A stretch of DNA of 64,000 nucleotides from assembly GCA_947245585.1 (NCBI GenBank), contig CAMXPV010000020.1, positions 1 through 64,000 on the forward strand, given 5' to 3'. This document shows positions 26,863-36,690 of this stretch, piece after piece; the stretch's first letter is position 1; the number at the start of each line of letters is the position of its first letter. The translations under genes were made by a program, and so were the position numbers. The notes beneath the pieces were generated by a model that saw only the letters and a list, made by a program, of their open reading frames with translations, had not been told where the DNA came from and made no database searches. The DNA is from an uncultured Lachnospiraceae bacterium. GTDB taxonomy: Bacteria; Bacillota; Clostridia; Lachnospirales; Lachnospiraceae.

Positions 26863-29178
26863 TTAGCCTGTTGTTCTCTCAATATCAATGATACTCTCGA
26901 TAGCCCTGAGTTTATCCACAATACGCTGCAGCTCTTCCCGGCTGCCGACCTCAAAGCTGACCATAATGGTGGCCGTCCCCTGCTTACTCACCCTGGTATT
27001 CAGCGCAAGAATGTCGATTTCCTTCTCCGTGAGGGCTCTGGAAACATCCGCCAACAGACCATTTCTGTTATTGGCGTAAATACTGATCTCCACCAGATAC
27101 TTTTCGCCGGCCGTCTCCCCTTCCGCCTGCTGCCACTCCGCGTCGATCAGCCTGTTTCTGTCAATCTCCGGCAAATTCATGAGATTTACACAGTCCGTTC
27201 GGTGAATGGAAATCCCTCTTCCCCTTGTGACAAAACCAACAATTTCGTCTCCCGGTACCGGACTGCAGCACTTGGAGAAACGGACTGCCACATCATGAAT
27301 CCCCTTCACCACGATGGCACTGGTACTCTTTCCCGGCCTGCTGCGGTTAATGCGGATGCTCTCCTCGATCTCCGCCATCACCTCGTCGTCGGTCATCTCC
27401 CGCTTATGGTCTTTTTCGTATAGCTCCTGCATACGATTGACGATCTGGCCTTCCTTGAGGGCACCGTGTCCCACCGCCGCCAACACCGAGTCCCAATTCT
27501 GGAATCCGTACTTCTTGATCACGGCATCCTCATACTGAGGGGTCAGAATGTCCGTGGCGTTGATCGTTTTCGCCTTACAGTAAGCGTAAATCAGTTCGCG
27601 TCCCTTGACAATATTATCTTCTTTCAGCTCGTTCTTAAACCACTGGTTGATTTTATTTTTGGCCTGCGTGCTCTTTACCACATTCAGCCAGTCACGGCTA
27701 GGGCCCTTGGAATTTTGGGAAGTCAAAATTTCCACCCGGTCGCCGTTTTTGATCTCATAATCAATGTTCACGAGTTTGCCATTGACTCTTGCACCGATCA
27801 TTTTATTTCCCACCGCGCTGTGCACGCTGTAGGCAAAATCGATCGGTGTGGAGCCCGCCGGCAGACTCTTTGCATCTCCGGTGGGGGTAAAGCAAAAAAC
27901 ATTGTCGGCAAACAGGTTTAAATCGTCCTTTAAAAGATTCAAAAATTCCTTATTATCCGAAAGGTCCTGCTGCCACTCCAGAATCTGGCGCAGCCATACT
28001 AATTTTTCTTCCTCCTGGGTCTCCACCTTCTTGCCGTCGGAAGCCTCTTTATATTTCCAGTGGGCCGCAATTCCGTACTCCGCCGCCTTGTGCATTTCAT
28101 AGGTACGGATCTGGATCTCAAAGGGCTGGCCGCTTGCGCCGATCAATGTGGTGTGAAGGGACTGGTACATATTCGCCTTCGGCATAGCGATATAATCCTT
28201 GAAACGGCCCGGAATGGGCTTATACATCTCATGAATCACACCAAGCGCCGCATAACAGTCCTGCACCGTATCCACAATAATACGCACCGCAAACAGATCA
28301 TAAATCTGATCAATGGATTTATTCTGGTTTTTCATCTTCTTGTATATACTGAAAAAATGCTTGATACGGCCGTCTATCTGTGCCTGAATGCCCGCATGTT
28401 TGATATGCTCGCTGACTTCGTCAACGATCGTCTGAATGTAACGTTCCCTTTCACCCTTCCTGACGGCAATTTTATCCACCAAGTCGTAATAAGCTTCCGG
28501 TTCCAAATATTTTAATGACAAATCGTCTAATTCCACCTTTATTTTTGATATCCCCAAACGCTGGGCGATGGGAGAATATATATCTAACGTCTCCCTTGCA
28601 ATCTCCTGCTGTTTTTCTGGCCGCATATGCTGCAGCGTGCGCATATTATGCAGGCGGTCCGCCAACTTTATCAAAATCACACGGATATCTTTCGCCATGG
28701 CGAGGAACATCTTGCGCAGATTTTCTGCCTGTCTCTCCAATTTTTCCGCATCTTTATCCTGATTTTGGTGTTCCCCATGAAAATTCAGTTTATCTAATTT
28801 GGTAACGCCATCCACCAGAAGCGCAACGTCCTCTCCGAACTGCTCCCTGATCTCCTCGTCCGTCATCACGGTATCTTCCACCACGTCGTGTAAAAGCCCC
28901 GCGACAATCGTCTCCTTATCCAGTTCCAGATCCGCAAGAACAATCGCCACGCAAAGCGGATGGATGATATAGGGCTCTCCGGATTTACGCGCCTGCCCTT
29001 TGTGGGCATCCGAAGCAATCCGGTATGCCTTCTCAATCAGGCTGATATCCGTCGAAGGGTGGTATTTGCGCACACGGACAATAAGCTCGTCGTAAAGCTG
29101 CTCCGGAGCCTGAAATTCTTCGATTGATTCAATTCTGCCGTCATCAAAGACCAACTCAACCTTCTCTTCTGTCGCCAT
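26863..29178 (-). CDS. relA: Bifunctional (p)ppGpp synthetase/hydrolase Rel
   Basis: Makes and degrades the stringent-response alarmone. It has 771 residues in the full long-RSH plan: HD hydrolase domain (about 45-195, with HD at 97-98 in LLHDVVEDT), synthetase domain (about 240-350, with GRFKDYIAMPKANMYQSLHT), TGS (about 400-460, FTPTGDAKSLPAGSTPIDFA), helical and zinc-finger-like regions (FSKCCSPVPGDEIVGF) and a C-terminal ACT domain. Both active sites look intact, so it is the bifunctional Rel of Bacillota rather than a RelA-only enzyme. Confidence 0.96.
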   Translation of the reverse strand: MATEEKVELVFDDGRIESIEEFQAPEQLYDELIVRVRKYHPSTDISLIEKAYRIASDAHKGQARKSGEPYIIHPLCVAIVLADLELDKETIVAGLLHDVVEDTVMTDEEIREQFGEDVALLVDGVTKLDKLNFHGEHQNQDKDAEKLERQAENLRKMFLAMAKDIRVILIKLADRLHNMRTLQHMRPEKQQEIARETLDIYSPIAQRLGISKIKVELDDLSLKYLEPEAYYDLVDKIAVRKGERERYIQTIVDEVSEHIKHAGIQAQIDGRIKHFFSIYKKMKNQNKSIDQIYDLFAVRIIVDTVQDCYAALGVIHEMYKPIPGRFKDYIAMPKANMYQSLHTTLIGASGQPFEIQIRTYEMHKAAEYGIAAHWKYKEASDGKKVETQEEEKLVWLRQILEWQQDLSDNKEFLNLLKDDLNLFADNVFCFTPTGDAKSLPAGSTPIDFAYSVHSAVGNKMIGARVNGKLVNIDYEIKNGDRVEILTSQNSKGPSRDWLNVVKSTQAKNKINQWFKNELKEDNIVKGRELIYAYCKAKTINATDILTPQYEDAVIKKYGFQNWDSVLAAVGHGALKEGQIVNRMQELYEKDHKREMTDDEVMAEIEESIRINRSRPGKSTSAIVVKGIHDVAVRFSKCCSPVPGDEIVGFVTRGRGISIHRTDCVNLMNLPEIDRNRLIDAEWQQAEGETAGEKYLVEISIYANNRNGLLADVSRALTEKEIDILALNTRVSKQGTATIMVSFEVGSREELQRIVDKLRAIESIIDIERTTG

Positions 29179-29609
29179 ATACTCACCATAGCCTTATCGG
29201 ATTACATAATAATACATACTAGCAATTTTACGCCATTCTACTATTATTTGCAAGACAAATCAAAATATTTTACAGTCTGCTCACGAATAAACAGCAAACA
29301 AGTACAAAGAAATGTTGCACAATACAATATATTGTATCAATCCCTCCCTGTCAGACTTTTTTATTCCACATGCTGTTATTCTCACTCCTCTTAACACAAT
29401 TTTGTTTGTCTTTTTTCTATGGAATCCCTCCAAAAAGGAGATTGTCCTTTCCTGATTTTTATGTTATACCTATCTCATATTCAATTTTCTTTTTTCAGTA
29501 TCAATCATGGGCAATGCCCCGTCATTTTCCTAAAGTAACAGGCAAGTGATATCCCAATTTTGCTACTTGTCAATACTAAGGGAGTCAGTCATGAAAGGAA
29601 AACACATCT
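29179..29609 (+). other. 431-base divergent gap between rel and the Rpn gene
   Basis: An AT-rich region with no gene of normal size. It holds a perfect 16-bp palindrome ATACAATATATTGTAT at 29322-29337 and a short GGGAG-led reading frame at 29591-29617 that overlaps the Rpn start. Promoters for rel (leftward) and the Rpn gene (rightward) must lie here, but I could not single out a convincing pair of boxes. Confidence 0.5.
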
Positions 29610-29617
29610 ATGAATAA
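29591..29617 (+). CDS. Possible 8-codon leader peptide
   Basis: ATG 29591 follows GGGAG (at 29580-29584) by 6 bases and encodes MKGKHIYE before a TAA. The stop overlaps the ATG of the Rpn gene (29610). An AAAGGA inside this mini-frame would serve the downstream start. This arrangement would couple Rpn translation to the leader. It may equally be chance. Confidence 0.3.
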   Translation: MKGKHIYE

Positions 29618-30452
29618 CTCAAAGTTCTCTCCTATTTCACTAACTCAAAACGCCGATTATTTTAATGTCCATGGCCGAATTCCTTACGGCATGACCAATG
29701 ACTACAAGTTCCGTGCCGTGCTTCAGTCCAACAACAAGGTGCTTAAAGGCTTGATCTGCGCATTGCTGCATTTCACAGAAGACGAAATTATCTCAGTCGA
29801 AATCACCAACCCCATCGTTTTGGGAGAAACCGTCAAAAATAAAGAATTTCGTTTGGATATCAATGTGAATTTGAATAACTGCACCTTACTTAATCTGGAA
29901 ATGCAGCTCGCCAACCAATTAAATTGGAAAAACCGTTCCGTCATGTATCTATGCCGCTCTTTTGACCACCTCAACCATGGGCAGGACTACGGAGAAGCAA
30001 AACCCGTTATACATATTGGTATTCTGGACTACTCCCTGTTTCCAGATTGCCCTGAATTTTATTCTTCTTATAAACTGATAAACATTAAAAATCATCGAAA
30101 ATATAGTGACAATCTCACTCTGAATGTGTTAGACTTATCTCACATAGAGTTGGCCGCTAAAGAAGATAAACGGTACCATATCCATAAATGGGCGATGCTT
30201 TTTAAAGCCACTACGTGGGAGGAAGTAAAAATGATCGCAGAACAAAACGAATATTTGATCGAAGCGTCCAAAACCATGTTTCAAATGAGCGCTGACGAAC
30301 TGATCCGCAAAAGATGCCGCGACCGTGAGGAGTATTATCAGGATTTAAGAAATTACGAACGGGCCATTGCCGAAAAAGAGCGCCAATGCGAACAGCTTAC
30401 TACAGAAAATGATCAGCTCCGCGCAGAGATTGCACGCTTAAAGAAACAGTAA
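29610..30452 (+). CDS. Rpn-family PD-(D/E)XK nuclease
   Basis: A 280-residue member of the Rpn (recombination-promoting nuclease, formerly transposase_31/YhgA-like) family. The nuclease core begins with DYKFRAVLQSNNKVLKGLICALLHF. The catalytic strand region follows as LDINVNLNNCTLLNLEMQLA, where the E-x-Q replaces the usual E/D-x-K. Its C-terminal 45 residues form a charged coiled coil. In E. coli, Rpn proteins cut DNA and raise RecA-independent recombination. Here the gene is single, has its own terminator and converges with groEL. Such genes are often many-copy in Lachnospiraceae. Confidence 0.88.
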   Translation: MNNSKFSPISLTQNADYFNVHGRIPYGMTNDYKFRAVLQSNNKVLKGLICALLHFTEDEIISVEITNPIVLGETVKNKEFRLDINVNLNNCTLLNLEMQLANQLNWKNRSVMYLCRSFDHLNHGQDYGEAKPVIHIGILDYSLFPDCPEFYSSYKLINIKNHRKYSDNLTLNVLDLSHIELAAKEDKRYHIHKWAMLFKATTWEEVKMIAEQNEYLIEASKTMFQMSADELIRKRCRDREEYYQDLRNYERAIAEKERQCEQLTTENDQLRAEIARLKKQ

Positions 30453-30461
30453 ACAAAGACT

Positions 30462-30505
30462 CAAAAAGGACATCTCCTCAAGCAAGCTTGGGAAATGTCC
30501 TTTTT
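30462..30505 (+). terminator. Terminator of the Rpn gene
   Basis: Outer stem AGGACAT / ATGTCCT followed by TTTTT. The loop holds an inner hairpin, CAAGC-AA-GCTTG, within a 16-base string (30475-30490) that is repeated exactly in the groEL terminator. Confidence 0.85.
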
Positions 30506-30605
30506 CTATACCGTATTACACTCGCAAAGCCGCGCTTACGCGCTGCAGCGTTAGCTCGAGACTCTGTCTCTCGCTACCGTTTGGCTTCGCCATACCATCC
30601 ACCAG

Positions 30606-30642
30606 AAAAACGCGTGCCCTCAAGCAAGCTTGGAACACGCGT
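30606..30642 (-). terminator. Terminator of groEL
   Basis: Stem ACGCGTG / CACGCGT with a run of T on the minus strand (30606-30610). Its loop contains the same 16-base string CCTCAAGCAAGCTTGG (30618-30633) as the Rpn terminator. Confidence 0.8.
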
Positions 30643-30676
30643 CTTCCTGCCGTCTGCTGTGCCGCAGCTTATTACG

Positions 30677-32302
<1,626 letters not shown>

Positions 32303-32326
32303 TTATGTCCTCCTAATTTTTATGCT

Positions 32327-32611
32327 TTACTCGACAACTGCCAAAATGTCATTCTGTCTCACGATAATGTATTCATCCTCATCAAGCTTCACTTCCGTAC
32401 CCGAATACTTGGAGAAAATAACCTGATCGCCAACCTTCACTTCCATCTTAACCTCTTTGCCGTCCACAACGCCGCCGGGGCCTACTGCGATTACCTCCGC
32501 CTGCTGCGGTTTCTCCTTGCCCTGTCCCGGTAAAACAATGCCGGACTTTGTGGTCTCCTCCGCTACCAACTGCTTTAATACGACTCTGTCGCCAAGTGGT
32601 GTTAACTTCAT
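32327..32611 (-). CDS. groS: Co-chaperonin GroES
   Basis: A 94-residue lid of the GroEL cage. Family motifs: LTPLGDRVVLKQ, the mobile loop VAEETTKSGIVLPGQ and the C-terminal strand VDGDQVIFSKYSG-like segment (seen as VGDQVIFSKYSGTEV). ATG 32611 is chosen over the longer frame because AAGGAGG lies just upstream and the length then equals that of the family. Confidence 0.97.
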   Translation of the reverse strand: MKLTPLGDRVVLKQLVAEETTKSGIVLPGQGKEKPQQAEVIAVGPGGVVDGKEVKMEVKVGDQVIFSKYSGTEVKLDEDEYIIVRQNDILAVVE

Positions 32612-32663
32612 GATGATTGCCTCCTTCTTCATTATGTCATGTGATTTGTTTTTCTTTGATTTG

Positions 32664-32690
32664 TTAGCACTCGCCTCGTCCGAGTGCTAA
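32664..32690 (-). promoter_or_regulatory. CIRCE operator (HrcA site) of groESL
   Basis: A perfect TTAGCACTC-N9-GAGTGCTAA inverted repeat lies between the promoter and groES. CIRCE is the known binding site of the heat-shock repressor HrcA. No hrcA gene is in the window. Confidence 0.97.
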
Positions 32691-32701
32691 CGCTAGAACA
32701 T

Positions 32702-32730
32702 ATATTATCTTCATATGCGGGCGTTTGCAA
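32702..32730 (-). promoter_or_regulatory. groESL promoter
   Basis: On the minus strand TTGCAA (32725-32730), a 17-base spacer and TAATAT (32702-32707). CIRCE lies just downstream, as expected for HrcA repression. Confidence 0.75.
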
Positions 32731-32756
32731 ATGTTTCTACCGTCGCATATGAAGAT
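32707..32756. repeat. 13-bp perfect inverted repeat around the groESL promoter
   Basis: ATCTTCATATGCG (32707-32719) and CGCATATGAAGAT (32744-32756) are exact reverse complements with a 24-base gap. The repeat overlaps the -10 edge and encloses the -35 box, so it is separate from CIRCE. Confidence 0.6.
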
Positions 32757-32832
32757 TATTCTCATGTTTTCTCTTATTATTTCACTTTTCCTCTTATTTT
32801 CTCGTTTTTATCCATAAAAAGGGATTTAATAC

Positions 32833-33285
32833 TTATTTTAGAATTTCAGGACTGCTCCCCAAAAATTCCCATATTTCATCCTTCGCAAAACCATACGAGC
32901 CCATCTGTCCCTCATATTCCTGCATTTTATCGCGGCACTGCTTGGCCTGCGCCTCATTGCCCGCACCCCGGTGTGCAAGATAAAGCATCGCTTCTTCATA
33001 ATAATATGCCACCGCGTAGAGCTGTCCCATCTCTCCCTTCACCGGCGCGCCATACGCTTCATTGCGGTGTACGTTCTCCACAAGCGTATCATACTGGTGA
33101 TAGGACACCATACTGATTAACGATGCCTCATCAGCCGTATTCACGTGCTGATAGTCCAACACGTTCACGATAAGCGCCACTGTCTGAATCAGCAAAATGA
33201 GGCAGAGAATGACGATCGCGGCATTTAACAGAAGATCCCTGCGCAGTCTTTTCGGTTCCTGCTCTGTTTCATAACCCTGCATCAT
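32833..33285 (-). CDS. Small single-pass membrane protein, function unknown
   Basis: I do not recognise this 150-residue protein. It has a short cytoplasmic N-terminus with basic residues, one strong helix (about 18-40, LLLNAAIVILCLILLIQTVALIV) and a helical extracytoplasmic domain rich in Tyr, Glu and Ala. The ATG at 33285 overlaps the stop of the zinc-ribbon gene upstream (ATGA), so it belongs to the same operon. The first two zinc-ribbon proteins may work with it at the membrane. Confidence 0.65.
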   Translation of the reverse strand: MMQGYETEQEPKRLRRDLLLNAAIVILCLILLIQTVALIVNVLDYQHVNTADEASLISMVSYHQYDTLVENVHRNEAYGAPVKGEMGQLYAVAYYYEEAMLYLAHRGAGNEAQAKQCRDKMQEYEGQMGSYGFAKDEIWEFLGSSPEILK

Positions 33286-34061
33286 TCTTCCCCCTCCTTC
33301 CTGTTCTTCGCCGTCTCCCGAAGCAGCCCCTCCTCAATCAGCGCGCTTTTTTTCGCCACGGAATAATCCGGAAGCAGCGCCAACTCTTCCTTCGTCAGAT
33401 GACCGAACGTAAACAGCGCCGCCTCCAGATCCTTAGTGATGCGCGCGTAGCTTTCCTGCCGCTCGGGGGTATAGCTTTCATCATAATACTGACCTTCGTA
33501 GGTGATCCGCCCCGCCGCCTTATAATAGCTGTCCAGATGGTTCGCAATCCGGGAAGCGGATGCCGAAACGTCGGCCTCCGTCTCCTGATCCCTGTAGCGG
33601 GTAAGTTCGTTGAGAACGCCCTTATAATCGGCAATCATAAATTCCAGCACCCGGTATTCCTGCATCTCATCTGTAAACCCGATATATTTTGCATCGTAAA
33701 GGGCATAGAACGCCCGCCAGTTTCCCTCTTCCTCATAATCCCGCAGCATCTGCCTGTACTGCCCCGCGTTTTTTTCCACATCCCGTTCCAACTGGCTCGA
33801 CCAGATATAGAAAGGCCCCTCGCCTCCCACAAAAATCATCACAATCACCATCACAAAAAGCACCGCGATAACCGTGACCTTAGCCGTAAACGAGTTATAG
33901 CGCCGTGCTTTTTTCTCCACTTCCTGTCTGGTTTCCTGAAATTCCCGATGATATCTGCGCATATCCTGCCGGTGTTTCACGGCAAAGGGATTCGGGTTCC
34001 CACAGAAGGGACATTTTTCATCCTCAATCTGCAAATTGGCTCCACATGTGGGACACTTCAT
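33282..34061 (-). CDS. Zinc-ribbon membrane protein
   Basis: A 259-residue protein. The N-terminus is a zinc ribbon (MKCPTCGANLQ...KCPFCG; four Cys in two CxxC pairs), followed by a charged linker, one transmembrane helix (about 60-80, VTVIAVLFVMVIVMIFV) and a helical extracytoplasmic domain. The longer frame starts at 34160, but ATG 34061 overlaps the stop of the upstream gene (ATGA) and begins with the zinc ribbon, so it is preferred. Function unknown. It has the same architecture as its upstream neighbour, suggesting an ancient duplication. Confidence 0.75.
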   Translation of the reverse strand: MKCPTCGANLQIEDEKCPFCGNPNPFAVKHRQDMRRYHREFQETRQEVEKKARRYNSFTAKVTVIAVLFVMVIVMIFVGGEGPFYIWSSQLERDVEKNAGQYRQMLRDYEEEGNWRAFYALYDAKYIGFTDEMQEYRVLEFMIADYKGVLNELTRYRDQETEADVSASASRIANHLDSYYKAAGRITYEGQYYDESYTPERQESYARITKDLEAALFTFGHLTKEELALLPDYSVAKKSALIEEGLLRETAKNRKEGEE

Positions 34062-34852
34062 CGTCTCATCCAATCCTTTCTGTCCTTTACATACTGTCTG
34101 ACTTTTTTTTTCGCCGTATCGTAATGCAGATAAACACCGTAGTCGTCTTCCACACAGCACGCCCTGTACAGGGAAGTCAGTTCCTCCTCCGAAATGGCAA
34201 GCGCCTCCTGCAGCTCTTCCTTTACTTCCCTGTGATAAGCCTCAATCTGCGCTTCCTCCGCCTCCGTATAAACATCGTACTCCCGCTCCTGCATCAAAAA
34301 CAGTACATCCATGATACAGGATATCTCCTCATCCTCACCGGAATCCCCCGCGGCAATCCGCGCCAAAGATTCCCTGCACGCCTGATACTGTATGTACCTG
34401 TCAAGGAAATCATTGTGCTCCCAATTCGACAACAGACGGTGCCCTTCCTCGTCATGGGCATACACATAGTCTAAAACGCCCTCGTAATCGCCCGCTTCAT
34501 ACAGAGCGTCCAACTTCGGAAACACTTCCCGCTCCCATGCGGCCTGTGCCTTCATCTCCTCCGGGGAAGCTTCATAATCTATGGATTTATGAAACAGATA
34601 TGCCACAGCGCCGCAAAACGCCGCCAGACCTGCAAACACAAGAAAAGTCCGAAAAAGTATGCGGCCGATCTTTCCCATTTCCCTCCGGTAGGCCTGTTTG
34701 GGCACCTCGGAAATTTCTTCCACATCCTCCTTCAGATCGTAGAGCTGCTCCATATACTGCCGTTCGCCGCCAGGCGCGTTGAAAGCGCCGCAATAAGGAC
34801 ACTTTGCACTCTCCTCCGGTATCGGCGCATGACAATTTTCACAGTAGAGCAT
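34058..34852 (-). CDS. Zinc-ribbon membrane protein (paralogue)
   Basis: A 264-residue protein with an N-terminal zinc ribbon (MLYCENCHAPIPEESAKCPYCG), a charged segment, a transmembrane helix (about 70-92, LFRTFLVFAGLAAFCGAVAYLF) and an acidic helical outer domain. The first Cys pair is CENC and the second CPYC. It starts three bases after the stop of the degenerate GGDEF gene and overlaps the next zinc-ribbon gene. Role unknown; the ribbon could bind another cytoplasmic protein or nucleic acid. Confidence 0.75.
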   Translation of the reverse strand: MLYCENCHAPIPEESAKCPYCGAFNAPGGERQYMEQLYDLKEDVEEISEVPKQAYRREMGKIGRILFRTFLVFAGLAAFCGAVAYLFHKSIDYEASPEEMKAQAAWEREVFPKLDALYEAGDYEGVLDYVYAHDEEGHRLLSNWEHNDFLDRYIQYQACRESLARIAAGDSGEDEEISCIMDVLFLMQEREYDVYTEAEEAQIEAYHREVKEELQEALAISEEELTSLYRACCVEDDYGVYLHYDTAKKKVRQYVKDRKDWMRR

Positions 34853-34855
34853 CGA

Positions 34856-35782
34856 TTATATTCCTTTTTCCAGCCGTTCTCTGTAACCCGGCGCATTCTT
34901 CACTTCAAACTTATTGTTAAACATCTCATATTCCGCGTCGTCAAGCTTCTCCTCGATTTTCTCCTCCACATTCGTCTTATAGACCACGCCGCAGGCCACT
35001 GAGGGCGCAAGAATCTTATCTTCAAAGGACAGGCAAGCCTCCCTGACACGGTCGCAGTAGCTTTCCGCCTCCCCGTCCTTTGCCATGGGAATGAGTACAA
35101 TAAAGACATCGCCGTCCACGCGGCCGATGATATAATCCGGTTTTTTCTCCTGCTTTAAAATCCCGGCGACAGTCTTAATCAGCCGGTCGCTCTCCTCGTC
35201 CCCGAAATGATCGTTCACAAATTTCCAGTCGTTAATATTTACGTTTATGACAGCCACAGGCGCAACCTCCGCCCTGTCTATCACTTTCATGCGCTCCTCA
35301 AAATACAGCTTATGATACACGCCGGTGAGCACATCCTCCTTCTCTCCCTTCGCCGTCTGCACATGCTGCACATTCAGTTTCTGCTCCAACTCGTCCGCAT
35401 AAATCGCAGTCTCAGTGTGAAGATACGTCTCCTCACCCCAACGGGAAAGCATGTTGGCAAAGCCGTCCAACATCCTCTCCACCGCATCCTTCTTCTCCGG
35501 AGACACCTTCCGCGTATCCGCATATAAATGTGCGATGGTTCTGCCGTAAACCCTGACTTTCCGTCCAGGATCCCCCACCACATCCGGTTTAAAACCCGCG
35601 AATCCACCGACCGATATGATTTTTTCCCCATGCCGCTCCGTGAGCAAAACCGAGGCATCTGTCACCGAACAGAGCGCCTTGCAGTATTCCGTCAACGTAT
35701 CTAGCGCATACAGATTATTCATCTCATAGCTTCTGATATTTTCCTTAATTCTCTGTTCAAACGGAATTGCTTTATAATCCAT
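34856..35782 (-). CDS. Degenerate GGDEF-domain protein
   Basis: A 308-residue cytoplasmic protein. The N-terminal 150 residues resemble a GAF-like/PocR-type sensory module (YCKALCSVTDASVLLTERHG). The C-terminal half follows the GGDEF fold (VLTGVYHKLYFEERMKVID, NDWKFVNDHFGDEESDRLIK), but the signature reads VDGDVF instead of GGDEF, and the YIIGR segment has no RxxD site. It is therefore unlikely to make c-di-GMP and may bind GTP or act as a scaffold. It is first in an operon with two zinc-ribbon proteins and a small membrane protein. Confidence 0.8.
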   Translation of the reverse strand: MDYKAIPFEQRIKENIRSYEMNNLYALDTLTEYCKALCSVTDASVLLTERHGEKIISVGGFAGFKPDVVGDPGRKVRVYGRTIAHLYADTRKVSPEKKDAVERMLDGFANMLSRWGEETYLHTETAIYADELEQKLNVQHVQTAKGEKEDVLTGVYHKLYFEERMKVIDRAEVAPVAVINVNINDWKFVNDHFGDEESDRLIKTVAGILKQEKKPDYIIGRVDGDVFIVLIPMAKDGEAESYCDRVREACLSFEDKILAPSVACGVVYKTNVEEKIEEKLDDAEYEMFNNKFEVKNAPGYRERLEKGI

Positions 35783-35898
35783 ACCCCTGCCTTCTCCTGT
35801 CTATGCTTTTTGTTCTGTCCCATAGGCTTATTCTAACAAATTACACCGCGCTTGTGAAGTTGAAAATGGATTTACGAAGGCATTTTATTTTTCATTAT

Positions 35899-36669
35899 TC
35901 ACATCCACCGCCCATACATCTTTTTCATGTAGCGGTGTACATCCATACCGTAAAGCCGGTCAAGCAGCCTCCCATCCAACTCCCCCACAGGGCCGCAGGC
36001 AAGCGCCCTGCCATCCTCCAATAAAAGCGCCGTATCCGCAAAGGCGAGCGCCAGACTGATATCATGAAACACCCCTACCACACACCGGTTTCTGGCTGCC
36101 GTCCACTCCCGCAGACTTTCCAAAAGCTCCGCCTGACAGCGAAGGTCCAGATGGTTTGCCGGTTCGTCCAACAGAATGATCTGCGGCTCCTGTGCAAAGG
36201 TTCTGGCCAAAAATACCCGTTGGAGCTGTCCGCCCGAAAGTTTTGTTACCGACCGCTCTCTCAATTCCCATACGCCGGTACGCCGCAGGGCATCTTCCAC
36301 GGCTTCTCGGTCAGCCGATGTCTCCACTGAAAACAGTGAACCGCTCCGGTGGGTGTACCGCCCAAGCATCACGGCCTCGTAAACCGTATAGTCAAAGGCC
36401 GCCTGGGAAAACTGACTCATCAACGCAATCCTTTTTGCCCGCTGTTTTGGTGGCATCATATGCAGGGTGAGCCCATCTGCCTCCACATTTCCCTGCCAGG
36501 AAAGCACACCCGCCAGAGCGCGCAAAAGCGTGGTCTTGCCACAGCCGTTAGGCCCCAGAATGCAAAACCGCTCACCCGCCTTCACCTGAAAGGACAAGTC
36601 CTTGATGACCTGCGTATTCCCGTAGCCGCAATAAAAATGTTCCACCGTAAGTAACGCCGTTTTATTCAT
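35899..36669 (-). CDS. btuD: Cobalamin-type ABC transporter ATPase
   Basis: A 256-residue ATP-binding subunit of a FecCD/BtuCD-type importer. Walker A is GPNGCGKTT, the signature LSGGQLQR and Walker B IILLDEP, and the switch His is in VFHDIS. A GGGGAG site precedes ATG 36669. It follows the permease gene by 21 bases. The cobalamin riboswitch ahead of the binding-protein gene indicates corrinoid uptake; by sequence alone iron-siderophore import would be equally possible. Confidence 0.88.
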   Translation of the reverse strand: MNKTALLTVEHFYCGYGNTQVIKDLSFQVKAGERFCILGPNGCGKTTLLRALAGVLSWQGNVEADGLTLHMMPPKQRAKRIALMSQFSQAAFDYTVYEAVMLGRYTHRSGSLFSVETSADREAVEDALRRTGVWELRERSVTKLSGGQLQRVFLARTFAQEPQIILLDEPANHLDLRCQAELLESLREWTAARNRCVVGVFHDISLALAFADTALLLEDGRALACGPVGELDGRLLDRLYGMDVHRYMKKMYGRWM

Positions 36670-36690
36670 GCTTCACTCCCCTTCCCGCTC

